DNA of 64,000 nt from Lentzea sp. NBRC 105346 (GCF_030269605.1 NZ_BSTQ01000020.1:124001-188000), one strand, 5' to 3'; counted from the first letter of the stretch, positions 26,402 to 35,532 are shown. A program made the numbers and translations. The notes: generated from the letters alone by a model not told the origin.

Positions 26402-26416
26402 CAAAGGTCAGGCCGC
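26393..26416. terminator. Hairpin containing both stop codons of convergent genes
   Basis: GCGGCCTGAC (26393-26402) pairs perfectly with GTCAGGCCGC (26407-26416) around an AAAG loop. The TGA of the repeat protein (26399-26401) and the TGA of the HNH gene (26408-26410) both lie inside the stem, a very compact bidirectional terminator. Confidence 0.7.
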
Positions 26417-27076
26417 GGGCTCGCCCAGGTACGGCAACCACTGCGGGTCGGCCTCCGCCACACCCGCCAGCAGCCTCCAATGCGGACCCCGCGGCGCCGC
26501 GGGCACCACGCGCAGCCGCCAACCCAACTCGGACAGCAACTTGTCCGCCTTGCGGTGGTTGCACTTCGCGCAGCACGCGACGCAGTTGGTCCAGGTGTGA
26601 GGCCCGCCGCGAGAGCGCGGCACCACGTGGTCGATGGTCTCGGCGCGACCGCCGCAGTAAGCGCAGCGATAGCGGTCGCGGTGCATCAGCCCGGCGCGCG
26701 TCAGCGGGACGCGGCCGCGGTACGGGACACGCACGTAGTTGCTCAGCCGGATCACGGACGGCACGAGGACCTCGGACGTCGAGGAGTGCAGGACGAGCCC
26801 GGCGGGGTCACCGTGCACGACCTCGGCCTTTCCGCAGACCACCAGCACGACCGCGCGACGAAGAGAGAGCGCGGTCAGCGGTTCGAACGTGGCGTTGAGC
26901 AGGAGTACTTTGCGTCTTCCCCAGGGGAAGACGACCGGGGTATGACCGGCACCTCCCCCATCGCGATCCCCATCCGGCACGGCGTGCACAGAAGACTTAT
27001 TTCGGCCAGAGGGGATCACCGGCGCTGTCCCACCCGTTACGGGGGCGCCGATAGGGGTCGGTTGTCGGTCTGGCAC
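26408..27076 (-). CDS. HNH endonuclease family protein
   Basis: A 222-residue protein. After a low-complexity N-terminus (about 1-50), the body carries LLNATFEPLTALSLRRAVVL and then an HNH nuclease core: CAYCG for zinc, IDHVVPRSRGG with the catalytic His, and NCVACCAKCNHRKADKLLSE. This is the conserved actinobacterial HNH protein whose M. tuberculosis counterpart is, from memory, Rv2469c, also near glbO and aglA. It probably acts on DNA, but its physiological target is unknown. The annotated GTG at 27076 is uncertain. A start nearer VVFPWGRRKVLLL is possible. Confidence 0.85.
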   Translation of the reverse strand: MPDRQPTPIGAPVTGGTAPVIPSGRNKSSVHAVPDGDRDGGGAGHTPVVFPWGRRKVLLLNATFEPLTALSLRRAVVLVVCGKAEVVHGDPAGLVLHSSTSEVLVPSVIRLSNYVRVPYRGRVPLTRAGLMHRDRYRCAYCGGRAETIDHVVPRSRGGPHTWTNCVACCAKCNHRKADKLLSELGWRLRVVPAAPRGPHWRLLAGVAEADPQWLPYLGEPAA

Positions 27077-27127
27077 GCGACCACCTCCACCGGTTCAGCC
27101 ATAGCAGACCACAGATCACCCTCAAAA

Positions 27128-27152
27128 ATCACGTGTGATACGTGACGCGTCA
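27128..27152. promoter_or_regulatory. Two short palindromes in a divergent promoter region
   Basis: ATCACGTGTGAT (27128-27139) and TGACGCGTCA (27143-27152) are inverted repeats in the 150-base gap between the HNH gene (minus) and the peptidase gene (plus). They are regulator-site candidates. Neither fits a named family well enough to assign. Confidence 0.3.
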
Positions 27153-27226
27153 TGGATGTGTGATCGAAACCTGCGTGAACAGCTCCCTATCGGAGATGGT
27201 TTTCATCACCCGCTACCCTTGACAAG

Positions 27227-29320
27227 GTGACCGAGGCACCTTCTACATCCCGTCCGGCGACGATCACGTACCCGTCGGCGGAGCGGCTCAACCTGGTCGA
27301 GCATCTGCACGGACGCGCCGTGGCCGACCCTTATCGCTGGCTGGAGGACGCGGGCGACCCGCGCACCGAGGCCTGGTCGGCGGCGCAGGACGGGCTCACC
27401 AGGTCGTGGCTGGACGCGATGCCCGGCCGTAAACGCCTCGGCACGCGGCTGCGTGAGCTGATGCGCACCGGTTCGGTGTCGACGCCGACCTGGCGCGCCG
27501 GCCGGGCGTTCTTCACCCGGCGCGGCCCCGAGCAGGACCATCCGGTCGTCTATCTGCGTGAACCGGACGGCACGGAGCGCGTACTCCTCGATGTGAGCGA
27601 GCTCGACCCGTCCGGCAAGACCACTCTGGACGGCTGGTCGCCCAGCCTCGAAGGCACGCGCCTGGCCTACCAGGTGTCGGTCGGCGGCAACGAGCACTCG
27701 TTGCTGCACGTCATCGACGTGGACAGCGGCGAGCTCATCGAGGGCCCGATCGACCGCTGCCGCTACTCCCCCATCGGCTGGCTGCCCGGCGGCGAGGAGT
27801 TCTTCTACGTCCGCCAGCTCGATCCGGCGCTGCTGCCCGACGACGAGAAGCTGTTCCACCGTCGCGTGTGGCGCCACCACGTCGGCACGGACCCGGCGAC
27901 GGACGTCAACGTCCTCGGCGACGGCCTCGACCACACCTATTACTACGGCCTCAACCTGTCGCACGACGGCCGGTGGCTCGTCGTCAACGGCGCGCCCGGC
28001 ACGGTCCGCCGTGACTCGGTGTGGATCGCGGACCTGCATGGAACCGGAGAACTGCGCCAGGTCATCTCGGCCGACGACGGCGCGCAGTGCTCGGCGTTCG
28101 TCGCCCGTGACGGCCGGCTCTACCTGCACACCTCGCTGGGCGCGCCGCGGTTCCGGATCTGCGTGGCGGATCCCAGGACGCCGACCGAGTGGACCGAGAT
28201 CGTCAGCGAGGAGCCGGACTCCGTGCTGGACGGGGTGCGCTGGCTGAACGGCAAGCTCGCGGTGCTGCGCACGCGGCACGCGGTGTCCGAACTGCACCTG
28301 CACTCGCCGTCCGGCGAGTACCTGGGCGAGATCACGTTGCCCGGCATGGGCTCCGTGCACGGCATGTCCGTTGTGGACGCCGCGACGCCGCACTCGCAGG
28401 ACTCCCTGTGGGTGGGCTGGACGGACTTCGTCACGCCGCTGTCGGTGTTCCGCTTCTCCTTGTCCAGCGGGAAGACCGAGCTCGCCGAGGCCGCGCCGGG
28501 CCGCATCGCGCTGCCGCGCGTCACCACGCAGCAGATCTCGTACGCGTCGCTGGACGGCACGACCGTGCGCATGTTCGTCGTGTCCGGCGAGCAGAAGCCC
28601 GATCTGCCCCGCCCTACGTTGCTGACCGGCTACGGCGGCTTCGCGATCGGCCGCGGTCCCGGCTACTCCGCGACCACGCTGGCCTGGGTCGAGGCCGGCG
28701 GCGTGTGGGTGCACGTCTCGTTGCGCGGCGGCGACGAGGAGGGCGAGGAGTGGCACCAGGCGGGCATGCGCGACAAGAAGCAGAACGTGTTCGACGACTT
28801 CCACGCGGCCGCCGAACGCCTGGTGCGCGACGGGTGGACGACGCCGCAGCAGCTCGCGATCATGGGCGGCTCCAACGGCGGCCTGCTCGTCGGCGCGGCG
28901 CTCACGCAACGCCCGGAGCTGTACGCGGCAGTGGTGTGTTCAGCCCCACTGCTGGACATGGTGCGCTACGAGAAGTTCCTGCTCGGCCGCCTGTGGGCCG
29001 AGGAGTACGGCAGCGCAAGCGTTTCCGAGGAGCTCGGGTGGTTGTTGTCCTACTCTCCGTACCACCGCGTGCGGCCGGATGTTGAGTACCCTTCGGTGCT
29101 GTTCACGGTGTTCGAGTCGGATTCCCGTGTGGACCCCAACCACGCCCGGAAGATGTGCGCCGCGTTGCAACACGCGAGCACGAGTGATCCGACCAAGCAC
29201 CCCGTGCTCATCCGCCGCGAGACCGAGGTCGGTCACGCGGGCCGGTCGGTGAGCCGGACGGTCGCTCTCGCCGTGGACCAGCTGACGTTTCTCGCGAATG
29301 CCACCGGCATGGAGTTGTGA
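27227..29320 (+). CDS. Prolyl oligopeptidase family serine peptidase (S9A)
   Basis: A 697-residue cytoplasmic serine peptidase that would cleave short peptides after proline, the usual length for the family. The N-terminal start DPYRWLED is followed by a beta-propeller (about 80-420). The alpha/beta-hydrolase domain carries the nucleophile Ser549 in GGSNGG, Asp632 in ESDSRV and His670 in VGHAG. The start is GTG at 27227. Its stop overlaps the next gene's GTG as GTGA. Confidence 0.93.
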   Translation: MTEAPSTSRPATITYPSAERLNLVEHLHGRAVADPYRWLEDAGDPRTEAWSAAQDGLTRSWLDAMPGRKRLGTRLRELMRTGSVSTPTWRAGRAFFTRRGPEQDHPVVYLREPDGTERVLLDVSELDPSGKTTLDGWSPSLEGTRLAYQVSVGGNEHSLLHVIDVDSGELIEGPIDRCRYSPIGWLPGGEEFFYVRQLDPALLPDDEKLFHRRVWRHHVGTDPATDVNVLGDGLDHTYYYGLNLSHDGRWLVVNGAPGTVRRDSVWIADLHGTGELRQVISADDGAQCSAFVARDGRLYLHTSLGAPRFRICVADPRTPTEWTEIVSEEPDSVLDGVRWLNGKLAVLRTRHAVSELHLHSPSGEYLGEITLPGMGSVHGMSVVDAATPHSQDSLWVGWTDFVTPLSVFRFSLSSGKTELAEAAPGRIALPRVTTQQISYASLDGTTVRMFVVSGEQKPDLPRPTLLTGYGGFAIGRGPGYSATTLAWVEAGGVWVHVSLRGGDEEGEEWHQAGMRDKKQNVFDDFHAAAERLVRDGWTTPQQLAIMGGSNGGLLVGAALTQRPELYAAVVCSAPLLDMVRYEKFLLGRLWAEEYGSASVSEELGWLLSYSPYHRVRPDVEYPSVLFTVFESDSRVDPNHARKMCAALQHASTSDPTKHPVLIRRETEVGHAGRSVSRTVALAVDQLTFLANATGMEL

Positions 29321-30255
29321 GCCGGGGGTCGACTGGAAGGGGTTTCGAAGGCGTGGCCACCGATCTGCAGCAGCAGTCGACGGAAGCTTTGACCTGGATC
29401 GAGCAGAACGGTCCCAAGATGCTCGAGGGGTCCATCCGGATCGCGCTGATCGTGTTGATCGCACTGATCCTGCGCGCGGTGCTGCACAAGATCATCACCC
29501 GGCTGACCGGCGGCGCCAGGCAGGGCAAGAAGCCCGGCCTGCTCAAGCCGCTGAAGGAACGCGCGCCTCAGGCGTTGGGCGCGCTGGTGTCGGAGCGGCG
29601 TGAACAGCGGGCCAAGACCATCGGCTCGGTGTTGAAGTCGGTCATCACGATCCTGGTGTTCGGTGTGGCGTTCATCCAGATCCTCACGGAGCTGGGGATG
29701 AACGTCGCGCCGATCCTGACCTCGGCGGGAATCCTCGGCGTCGCCGTCGGTTTCGGCGCCCAGAACCTGGTGAAGGACTTCCTGTCCGGCATGTTCATGA
29801 TGCTGGAGGACCAGTACGGCGTCGGTGACGTCGTCGACCTCGGCCCCGCGACCGGCACCGTTGAGGCGGTCGCCCTGCGCACCACGACGATCCGCGACAC
29901 CAACGGAACCGTCTGGTACGTGCGCAACGGCGAGATCCTGCGGGTCGGCAACTCCAGCCAAGGCTTCGCGGTCGCGGTCGTCGACCTGCCGCTCGGCTAC
30001 GGCGCCAACCTGGCGGAGGCCTCGCAGGTCATGGAGAAGGTCGCGCGCGCGGTCACCGAGAAGGAGCCGCTGTCCAACGACGTGACCGCCAAGCCCGAGG
30101 TGCTCGGTGTGGAGAAGGTCACGCCGGAGGGCATCACGATGCGGGTGACCGTGAAGACGCGGCCCGGCCGCCAGTGGGCGGTACAGCGCGCGCTGCGCGC
30201 CCAGCTGATGCCCGCGCTGGAAGAGGCCGGTCTCAAGCCCCCGCACAAGCCCTAG
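29317..30255 (+). CDS. MscS-family small-conductance mechanosensitive channel
   Basis: A membrane channel of up to 312 residues. Helix one covers about residues 45-68. The next segment includes VITILVFGVAFIQILTELG, and the pore helix is Gly/Ala-rich (SAGILGVAVGFGAQNLVKDF). The beta domain starts EDQYGVGDVVDLG, and the C-terminal mixed domain follows. It releases solutes on hypo-osmotic shock. The GTG at 29317 overlaps the peptidase stop. A GTG at 29353, after GGAAGGGG, is an alternative start. A 12-base-stem terminator follows. Confidence 0.9.
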   Translation: MSRGSTGRGFEGVATDLQQQSTEALTWIEQNGPKMLEGSIRIALIVLIALILRAVLHKIITRLTGGARQGKKPGLLKPLKERAPQALGALVSERREQRAKTIGSVLKSVITILVFGVAFIQILTELGMNVAPILTSAGILGVAVGFGAQNLVKDFLSGMFMMLEDQYGVGDVVDLGPATGTVEAVALRTTTIRDTNGTVWYVRNGEILRVGNSSQGFAVAVVDLPLGYGANLAEASQVMEKVARAVTEKEPLSNDVTAKPEVLGVEKVTPEGITMRVTVKTRPGRQWAVQRALRAQLMPALEEAGLKPPHKP

Positions 30256-30269
30256 TGAGACGACTGTTT

Positions 30270-30298
30270 GCGGGGGCGGCCTGCGCGGCCGCCCCCGC
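30270..30298 (+). terminator. Strong G+C hairpin terminator after the MscS gene
   Basis: GCGGGGGCGGCC (30270-30281) pairs with GGCCGCCCCCGC (30287-30298) around a five-base loop, 14 bases after the channel gene stop and just before glbO. Confidence 0.85.
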
Positions 30299-30316
30299 GT
30301 CAGTCAGGATGGTTGC

Positions 30317-30700
30317 GTGGGCAATCCCGAGAACTTCTTCGAACAGGTAGGCGGCGAGGAGACCTTCCACCGCATCGTGGCTCGCTTCTACAAGGAAGTG
30401 AAGGCCGATGAGGTGCTCCTGCCGCTGTACCCCGAGGAGGATCTCGGCCCCGCCGAGGAGCGGCTGCGGCTGTTCCTGATGCAGTACTGGGGCGGCCCGC
30501 ACACGTACTCCGACCGCCGCGGGCACCCGCGGCTGCGCATGCGGCACGCCCCGTTCAAGATCGGTCCCATTGAACGGGACGCCTGGCTGCGATGCATGCG
30601 AATCGCCGTCGACGAGGCCGGCCTGCCCGAGGCGCGGCGCGACCAGCTCTGGGAGTACCTGGAGATGGCCGCGAACAGCCTGATGAACTCGTGGACCTGA
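30317..30700 (+). CDS. glbO: Group II truncated hemoglobin (GlbO type)
   Basis: A 127-residue single-domain heme protein. The pattern is that of group II truncated globins: FFEQVGGEETFHRIVARFY at the A/B helices, LFLMQYWGGP with the distal-side aromatic residues, RMRHAPFKIG holding the proximal His, and DAWLRCM with the conserved G8 Trp. It binds oxygen or NO-related ligands. In mycobacteria the orthologue supports respiration and nitrosative or oxidative stress handling. The start is GTG after AGGA. It lies directly upstream of aglA, as in M. tuberculosis. Confidence 0.93.
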   Translation: MGNPENFFEQVGGEETFHRIVARFYKEVKADEVLLPLYPEEDLGPAEERLRLFLMQYWGGPHTYSDRRGHPRLRMRHAPFKIGPIERDAWLRCMRIAVDEAGLPEARRDQLWEYLEMAANSLMNSWT

Positions 30701-30757
30701 CCGCTCGTCACCCGTTCGGGTAATAACGACGCGATTCGAATGGCAGGATGACCCCCC

Positions 30758-32350
30758 GTGCGACGATCCTCCGACCTCAGCCCTGAGATCGCCGAAGAGT
30801 CCGCCTGGTGGCTGGATGCCGTGTTCTACCAGGTCTACGTGCGTTCCTTCGCCGACTCCAACGGTGACGGCGTCGGCGACCTGGATGGCATCCGGTCCCG
30901 CCTCGGTTACCTCGAACTGCTCGGCGTCGACGCCCTGTGGCTGACGCCGTTTTACCGCTCCCCGATGGCGGACCACGGCTACGACGTGTCCGATCCGCGT
31001 GATGTCGACCCGCTGTTCGGCGACCTGGCGGCGTTCGACCGCCTGGTGGCCGACGCGCACGAGCACAACATCCGCGTGACCGTCGACCTCGTGCCGAACC
31101 ACACCAGCAACCAGCACATCTGGTTCCAGCAGGCACTGGCGTCCCCGCCCGGCAGCCCCGAGCGCGCCCGATACATCTTCCGCGAGGGCCGCGGCTACGA
31201 CGGTTCGCAGCCGCCGAACAACTGGCCCTCGATCTTCGGCGGCCCGGCGTGGACGCGGGTCGCGGACGGCCAGTGGTATCTGCACCTCTTCGCGCCGCAG
31301 CAGCCGGACCTCAACTGGGAGCACCCCGAGGTGCGCCAGGACCTGGAGCAGACGCTGCGGTTCTGGCTGGACCGCGGCGTGGACGGCTTCCGCATCGACG
31401 TCGCCCACGGCATGGCCAAGCCGGACGGCCTGCCGGACATGGAGCTGCACCCCGGTTCGTCGTCCGCGGTGCTGGTCGACGATGCCGACGACCCGCGGTT
31501 CGACAACGAGGGCGTGCACGACATCCACCGCATGATCCGCAAGGTCATGGACGGCTACCCCGGCACGATGGCCGTCGGCGAGATCTGGGTGAAGGACGAC
31601 CAGCGGTTCGCCCAGTACGTCCGTCCCGACGAGCTGCACCTCGGGTTCAACTTCCGGCTCGTCGAGGCTTCGTACGACGCCGATTCGATCCGTTCCGCGA
31701 TCGAGCACTCGCTCGGCGCGGTGGCCGGGATCGCTCCGGCCACCTGGACGCTCTCCAACCACGACGTGGTCCGCCACGTCACGCGGTACGGCGACGGCGC
31801 CGCCGGGGTGCAGCGCGCCCGCGCGATGGCGCTGGTCGAGCTGGCGCTGCCGGGCGTGATCTACCTGTACAACGGCGAGGAACTGGGCCTGCCCAACGTC
31901 GAGCTGCCGGACTGGGCCCTGCAGGACCCGACGTGGGAGCGCTCGGGCCGGACCGAACGCGGCCGCGACGGCTGCCGGGTGCCGATCCCGTGGGAGGGCG
32001 GCACGCCGCCGTTCGGCTTCTCCACGACGGCCAACACCTGGCTGCCGCAGCCCAACGAGTGGGGCGGCTTCACCGCCGAGGCCCAGCTGGAGGATCCGGG
32101 CTCGATGCTCTCCCTGTACCGGGAGGCGCTGGAGCACCGGAAGACCAATCCGGCGTTCGCGGGCGACGAGCTCGAGTGGTACGGCGCGCCTCCCGGCTGC
32201 TTCGCGTTCCGGCGCAAGGGCGGCGGGCTGATCTGCGCGCTGAACACGTCCGGTGCGTCGGTTCCGCTGCCGCCCGGTCAGGTGCTGCTGTCGTCCGGCC
32301 CGATGGACGGCGACCAGCTGCCCCCGGACACCGCGGTCTGGCTGGTCTGA
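30758..32350 (+). CDS. aglA: Alpha-glucosidase-like glycoside hydrolase, family GH13
   Basis: A 530-residue cytoplasmic TIM-barrel enzyme. Family motifs are in order: VDLVPNHTS, GFRIDVAHGM with nucleophile Asp214, AVGEIWV with acid/base Glu275, and LSNHDVVRH with Asp336. A C-terminal beta domain follows. The start WWLDAVFYQVYVRSFADSNG is typical of oligo-1,6-glucosidase and alpha-glucosidase members. It hydrolyses short alpha-glucosides. The exact linkage is not readable. It follows glbO by 57 bases and is closed by a hairpin at 32362-32392. Confidence 0.9.
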   Translation: MRRSSDLSPEIAEESAWWLDAVFYQVYVRSFADSNGDGVGDLDGIRSRLGYLELLGVDALWLTPFYRSPMADHGYDVSDPRDVDPLFGDLAAFDRLVADAHEHNIRVTVDLVPNHTSNQHIWFQQALASPPGSPERARYIFREGRGYDGSQPPNNWPSIFGGPAWTRVADGQWYLHLFAPQQPDLNWEHPEVRQDLEQTLRFWLDRGVDGFRIDVAHGMAKPDGLPDMELHPGSSSAVLVDDADDPRFDNEGVHDIHRMIRKVMDGYPGTMAVGEIWVKDDQRFAQYVRPDELHLGFNFRLVEASYDADSIRSAIEHSLGAVAGIAPATWTLSNHDVVRHVTRYGDGAAGVQRARAMALVELALPGVIYLYNGEELGLPNVELPDWALQDPTWERSGRTERGRDGCRVPIPWEGGTPPFGFSTTANTWLPQPNEWGGFTAEAQLEDPGSMLSLYREALEHRKTNPAFAGDELEWYGAPPGCFAFRRKGGGLICALNTSGASVPLPPGQVLLSSGPMDGDQLPPDTAVWLV

Positions 32351-32361
32351 CAACGACAAAA

Positions 32362-32392
32362 CCCGGGAAGGGCAGCCCCCACCCTTCCCGGG
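32362..32392. terminator. Hairpin terminator after aglA
   Basis: CCCGGGAAGGG (32362-32372) pairs with CCCTTCCCGGG (32382-32392), an 11-base stem with a nine-base C-rich loop. It sits between the aglA stop and the convergent LtrA gene. Confidence 0.8.
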
Positions 32393-32467
32393 GGGCGACC
32401 CCGGCTCCAGTCTACCGACAAAACCGCAGGTCAAGGGACCGTTCGGCGATCTGTGGACAACTCGCGA

Positions 32468-33589
32468 TCAAGAAACGCGTTCGTCGGCGGCGTTCTGGCG
32501 GACCTCCGGGATCAGCACGATCCCGAAGACGATGGTGAGCGCCGCGACCTGTGCCAGGGCCACCCACAGGCCCAGCGGCACGGTCGCGAGCGCCGCCACC
32601 GCCCCGATGGCCCGTCGCCGGACGGGCCCGATCCGCAGCACCCACCGGAAAGCCACCTCGCCGAGCAGGAACAACGCCACGCCGCCGGCCAGTGCCAACG
32701 CGGCGGCCGGCTTCAGGTGGTCCGTGGCGTGCCCGATGGTCTTCTTCACGCCGACGGCGAGCACCACGATTCCCAGCAGGATCGGCGCGTGCGCCCACCC
32801 GTACGCGGCCAGCGCTTTGCGCGCCCGCTCTGTGGGCGGAACAAGGGACAACTGACGTTCGGCGATCTCGTCCTGGTTGCCGCCGAAGTAGCTCCACCAG
32901 AACTGGTAGGCGAGCACGAGCCCAAACGCTACGGCGAGTACGAGCCCGCCGTTCACCGGCAGTCCCGCGGCCCCGACGCCGATCGCGACGATCGACTCGC
33001 CGAGCGCGACGATCACGACGAGCCCGTGCCGTTCGACGAAGTGCCCCGGCCGGATCTGGATGTTGCGCTGCTGCGGGTTCACGTACGGCGTCAGCACCAT
33101 CACCAGCAATGCGACCAGGTAGGCCGCGTACCGGTAGGGCGTGGGCAGGAACCCGCCTGCCAGCACGATGATCGCCGAGCCGAGGTTGAACACGGAGAGC
33201 CGCCGCATCCCCTCCGCGGAACCCGGTCCGCCGTGGGTGACGAACAGTCCGGAGTGGACCAGGTTCACGATGAGGTACCCGATGCCGAAGGCCACGCCGG
33301 AGCCGCCGAAGGCGTCCGGAATCGCCAGTGCGATCAGCAGGAAGCCGCCCATGCCGATCATGAGCAACGTCCGGCGGACGGGCGTGTCCGGCGCGACGGC
33401 GTTGGTGAGCCACGCGTAGCCGCCGTACATCCAGAGGATCACCATGAGCATCAGGACGACCCTGGCGAGGCCGCGCAGCGTCGTGTCGTCCGCCAGCAAC
33501 GCCGTCAGCTGCGTCAGCGTGAAGACGAAGACCAGGTCGAAGAACAACTCCAGCGTGGTGACCCGGTACTCGGGCTCGCTTTCGGACAC
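32468..33589 (-). CDS. Low temperature requirement protein A (LtrA) family membrane protein
   Basis: A 373-residue polytopic membrane protein with about ten helices. The diagnostic N-terminus is VTTLELFFDLVFVFTLTQL, followed by WMYGGYAWLTN and later HFVERHGLVVIVALGESIVA, both characteristic of LtrA proteins. The molecular activity of the family is not established. Members are named for a Listeria cold-growth phenotype. It is divergent from the DMT exporter, with about 40 bases between starts. Confidence 0.9.
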   Translation of the reverse strand: MSESEPEYRVTTLELFFDLVFVFTLTQLTALLADDTTLRGLARVVLMLMVILWMYGGYAWLTNAVAPDTPVRRTLLMIGMGGFLLIALAIPDAFGGSGVAFGIGYLIVNLVHSGLFVTHGGPGSAEGMRRLSVFNLGSAIIVLAGGFLPTPYRYAAYLVALLVMVLTPYVNPQQRNIQIRPGHFVERHGLVVIVALGESIVAIGVGAAGLPVNGGLVLAVAFGLVLAYQFWWSYFGGNQDEIAERQLSLVPPTERARKALAAYGWAHAPILLGIVVLAVGVKKTIGHATDHLKPAAALALAGGVALFLLGEVAFRWVLRIGPVRRRAIGAVAALATVPLGLWVALAQVAALTIVFGIVLIPEVRQNAADERVS

Positions 33590-33630
33590 GAGCGCAACTG
33601 TAGATAACTCGCTTGCTTTCGCTTGTCAGG

Positions 33631-34548
33631 ATGAGAGCCGTGACGAGAGGCGTGTTCGCGGTACTCGCGGCGGCGGTGTTGTTCGGCACGACGGGTACCG
33701 CCCAGGAGCTGGGCCCCGGAGGCCTCGACCCGCTGGCCGTCGGCGCGATCCGCGTCGTCATCGCCGGCGTCGTGCTCCTCGCGCTGGCCGCGGCGCTCGG
33801 CGCCTACAAGGGCACCCGCCCGTCGGCAACGCTCGTGCTCATCGGCGCGGTCGGTGTCGTGCTCTACCAGCTGGGCTTCTTCACCGGCGTCCGGCTCGGT
33901 GGTGTCGCGATCGGCACGGTCGTCGCACTCGGGTCCGGGCCCGTGTGGGCGGGCATCGTCGAGTGGCGCAGGCCGTCGCCGCAGTGGATCGCCGCGACGG
34001 TGCTCGCGATCGCAGGTGTTGCAGTGCTCACCGGCGGCGGCACGACGTCCCTGCTCGGCATCGCCGCCTCGCTCACGGCGGGCCTCGGCTACGGCCTCTA
34101 CACGGTCACCGGCAGCAAGCTGATCGCGCAGGGACAACGGTCCTACGGCGCGATGGGCCTGATGTTCGGCGCCGGTGCGGTTCTCCTGGCGCCGGTGCTC
34201 GCGTTGAGGTGGCCCGGTGGCCTCGACAGCACGCCCGGCATGACCGTCGCGCTGTACCTCGCGCTCGTTCCGACAGTCGTCGCGTACCTGTTGTTCGGTG
34301 CGGGCCTGAAGGTTCTGCCCGCAGCGACGGTCGCGACGCTGACGCTCGCCGAACCGGTCGTCGCGACCACGCTGGGCGTGGTCGTGCTCGGCGAGGCGCT
34401 CACCGCGAACACCGTCATCGGCGCGCTGCTCGTACTGGGCGGCCTGAGCCTGCTCGCGCTCAGACCAGCAGGGGCAGCATCGAGTGCCGGCGGCGCACCA
34501 CCGCGCCGTAGCGGGCGTCGATCCGCAGCCACGAATCCGTCGCGATGA
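33631..34548 (+). CDS. EamA/DMT-family transporter
   Basis: About 305 residues with ten predicted membrane helices in two EamA repeats (VFAVLAAAVLFGTTGTAQEL at the start, and a second repeat from ITAGLGYGLYTV-like sequence near residue 150). These are drug/metabolite exporters. The substrate is unknown. The ATG at 33631 is preferred over the upstream TTG. The last 89 bases overlap the convergent gene ending at 34460, where the reading becomes Arg/Ser-rich, so the true functional end of the protein is close to LLALRP. Confidence 0.88.
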   Translation: MRAVTRGVFAVLAAAVLFGTTGTAQELGPGGLDPLAVGAIRVVIAGVVLLALAAALGAYKGTRPSATLVLIGAVGVVLYQLGFFTGVRLGGVAIGTVVALGSGPVWAGIVEWRRPSPQWIAATVLAIAGVAVLTGGGTTSLLGIAASLTAGLGYGLYTVTGSKLIAQGQRSYGAMGLMFGAGAVLLAPVLALRWPGGLDSTPGMTVALYLALVPTVVAYLLFGAGLKVLPAATVATLTLAEPVVATTLGVVVLGEALTANTVIGALLVLGGLSLLALRPAGAASSAGGAPPRRSGRRSAATNPSR

Positions 34549-35092
34549 CGCGCACGTCGCCCTCGTCGCCGAGGAAACCCATGCCGGACAACGCGAACAG
34601 GCAGCGCAGCGGGATCTTCACGTCCAGTCCGGACCCGCTCACGGTCAGCACGGTCTGATCGAGCAACGACGCCGGCGGCGTGCCTTGCGGGCCGGTGTTC
34701 TCCCGCGCGACGGCGACGCCCTCGTCGGCGAGCTTCGACACGACCTCGACCGGCAGCCGGTCGACCAGCGACCAGCCCTCGGCGGGCGGCAGCGCCGAAC
34801 GCCACATCAGGTCCTTCGCCGGACCGGGGTCGATCACCTCGCCGCGCATCACGGCGAGACCGGTCAGCAGGTCGTTGCCGCCGACCGTGACATCGCTCGG
34901 CGTCACCTTGCCCTGGACCGTGCGCGTGGCGAGCGTGTCGAACGGCGTGGCGACCCACGCGTCCAACAGGTCCGTTCCAGCGCGTTCCCGCAGCCGCACC
35001 ACGGCCTGGCCCTCGAGCCGCACCGCGCGCGCGACGAACGCGCCGAGGTCGTCTCGCTCGGCCGCGTCGGCCAACACCAGCTCAGGCACCAT
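34460..35092 (-). CDS. Conserved actinobacterial protein of unknown function (Rv2474c-like by position)
   Basis: A 210-residue soluble protein with recognisable blocks LEGQAVVRLRER, PFDTLATRTVQG and LFALSGMGFLG. I do not know a function. Its position between the gdh/thioesterase genes and aglA, and its size, fit the M. tuberculosis gene Rv2474c. It overlaps the thioesterase gene by 11 bases and is the last gene of that operon. Its 3' end overlaps the convergent exporter by 89 bases. Confidence 0.75.
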   Translation of the reverse strand: MVPELVLADAAERDDLGAFVARAVRLEGQAVVRLRERAGTDLLDAWVATPFDTLATRTVQGKVTPSDVTVGGNDLLTGLAVMRGEVIDPGPAKDLMWRSALPPAEGWSLVDRLPVEVVSKLADEGVAVARENTGPQGTPPASLLDQTVLTVSGSGLDVKIPLRCLFALSGMGFLGDEGDVRVIATDSWLRIDARYGAVVRRRHSMLPLLV

Positions 35093-35513
35093 TACCTCCG
35101 GCCCGGAAGCCCGCGAGGAAGTCCCGCTCGGGCTCGGTCAACGCCCGCGGATACCCGGCAGCGACGTTGTACGGCACCATCATGGTCTCCGCCTTCGTCG
35201 TCACCTGGAACTCCGCCGTGGGCCCGCCGCGCACCACGTAGTCCAGCGTGAACGACGCCGCCCGCATCTCCCGCACGGACAGCTCGACGCGGATGTCCTC
35301 ACCGTTGAACACCAACGGCTTCAGGTACTGCACGGCCAGCTTGGCAACGACCATACCCGCGAGCATGTCCTTGACCCCGTGGCGTTCCGCCTCGGCGTAC
35401 AGCAGGGCGATCCGGGCCTCTTCGAGCAGCGTCACCGTTTTCGCGTTGTTGATGTGGCCGTACGCATCCATGTCCGACCACCGCGGACGCACACTCGTGA
35501 CGAAGACACCCAT
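35082..35513 (-). CDS. Acyl-CoA thioesterase, hotdog fold (4HBT)
   Basis: A 143-residue single hotdog-domain protein. The conserved start RPRWSDMDAYGHINNAKTVT carries the catalytic Asp and the HxNN motif of 4-hydroxybenzoyl-CoA-type thioesterases. LVFNGEDIRVELSVREM and FTLDYVV complete the sheet. It hydrolyses acyl-CoA thioesters, with unknown chain preference. It lies in the gdh-AlkZ-like-thioesterase-Rv2474c-like operon. Confidence 0.88.
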   Translation of the reverse strand: MGVFVTSVRPRWSDMDAYGHINNAKTVTLLEEARIALLYAEAERHGVKDMLAGMVVAKLAVQYLKPLVFNGEDIRVELSVREMRAASFTLDYVVRGGPTAEFQVTTKAETMMVPYNVAAGYPRALTEPERDFLAGFRAGGNGA

Positions 35514-35532
35514 GGGGCGACCCTATCTATTG

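Noticed and set aside
25861..26463. Minus-strand frame through the 24-base repeats (repeating VMRTES)
   Set aside because: Its repeats are less uniform than the plus frame, it lacks a ribosome site, and unit-to-unit changes are synonymous only in the plus frame.
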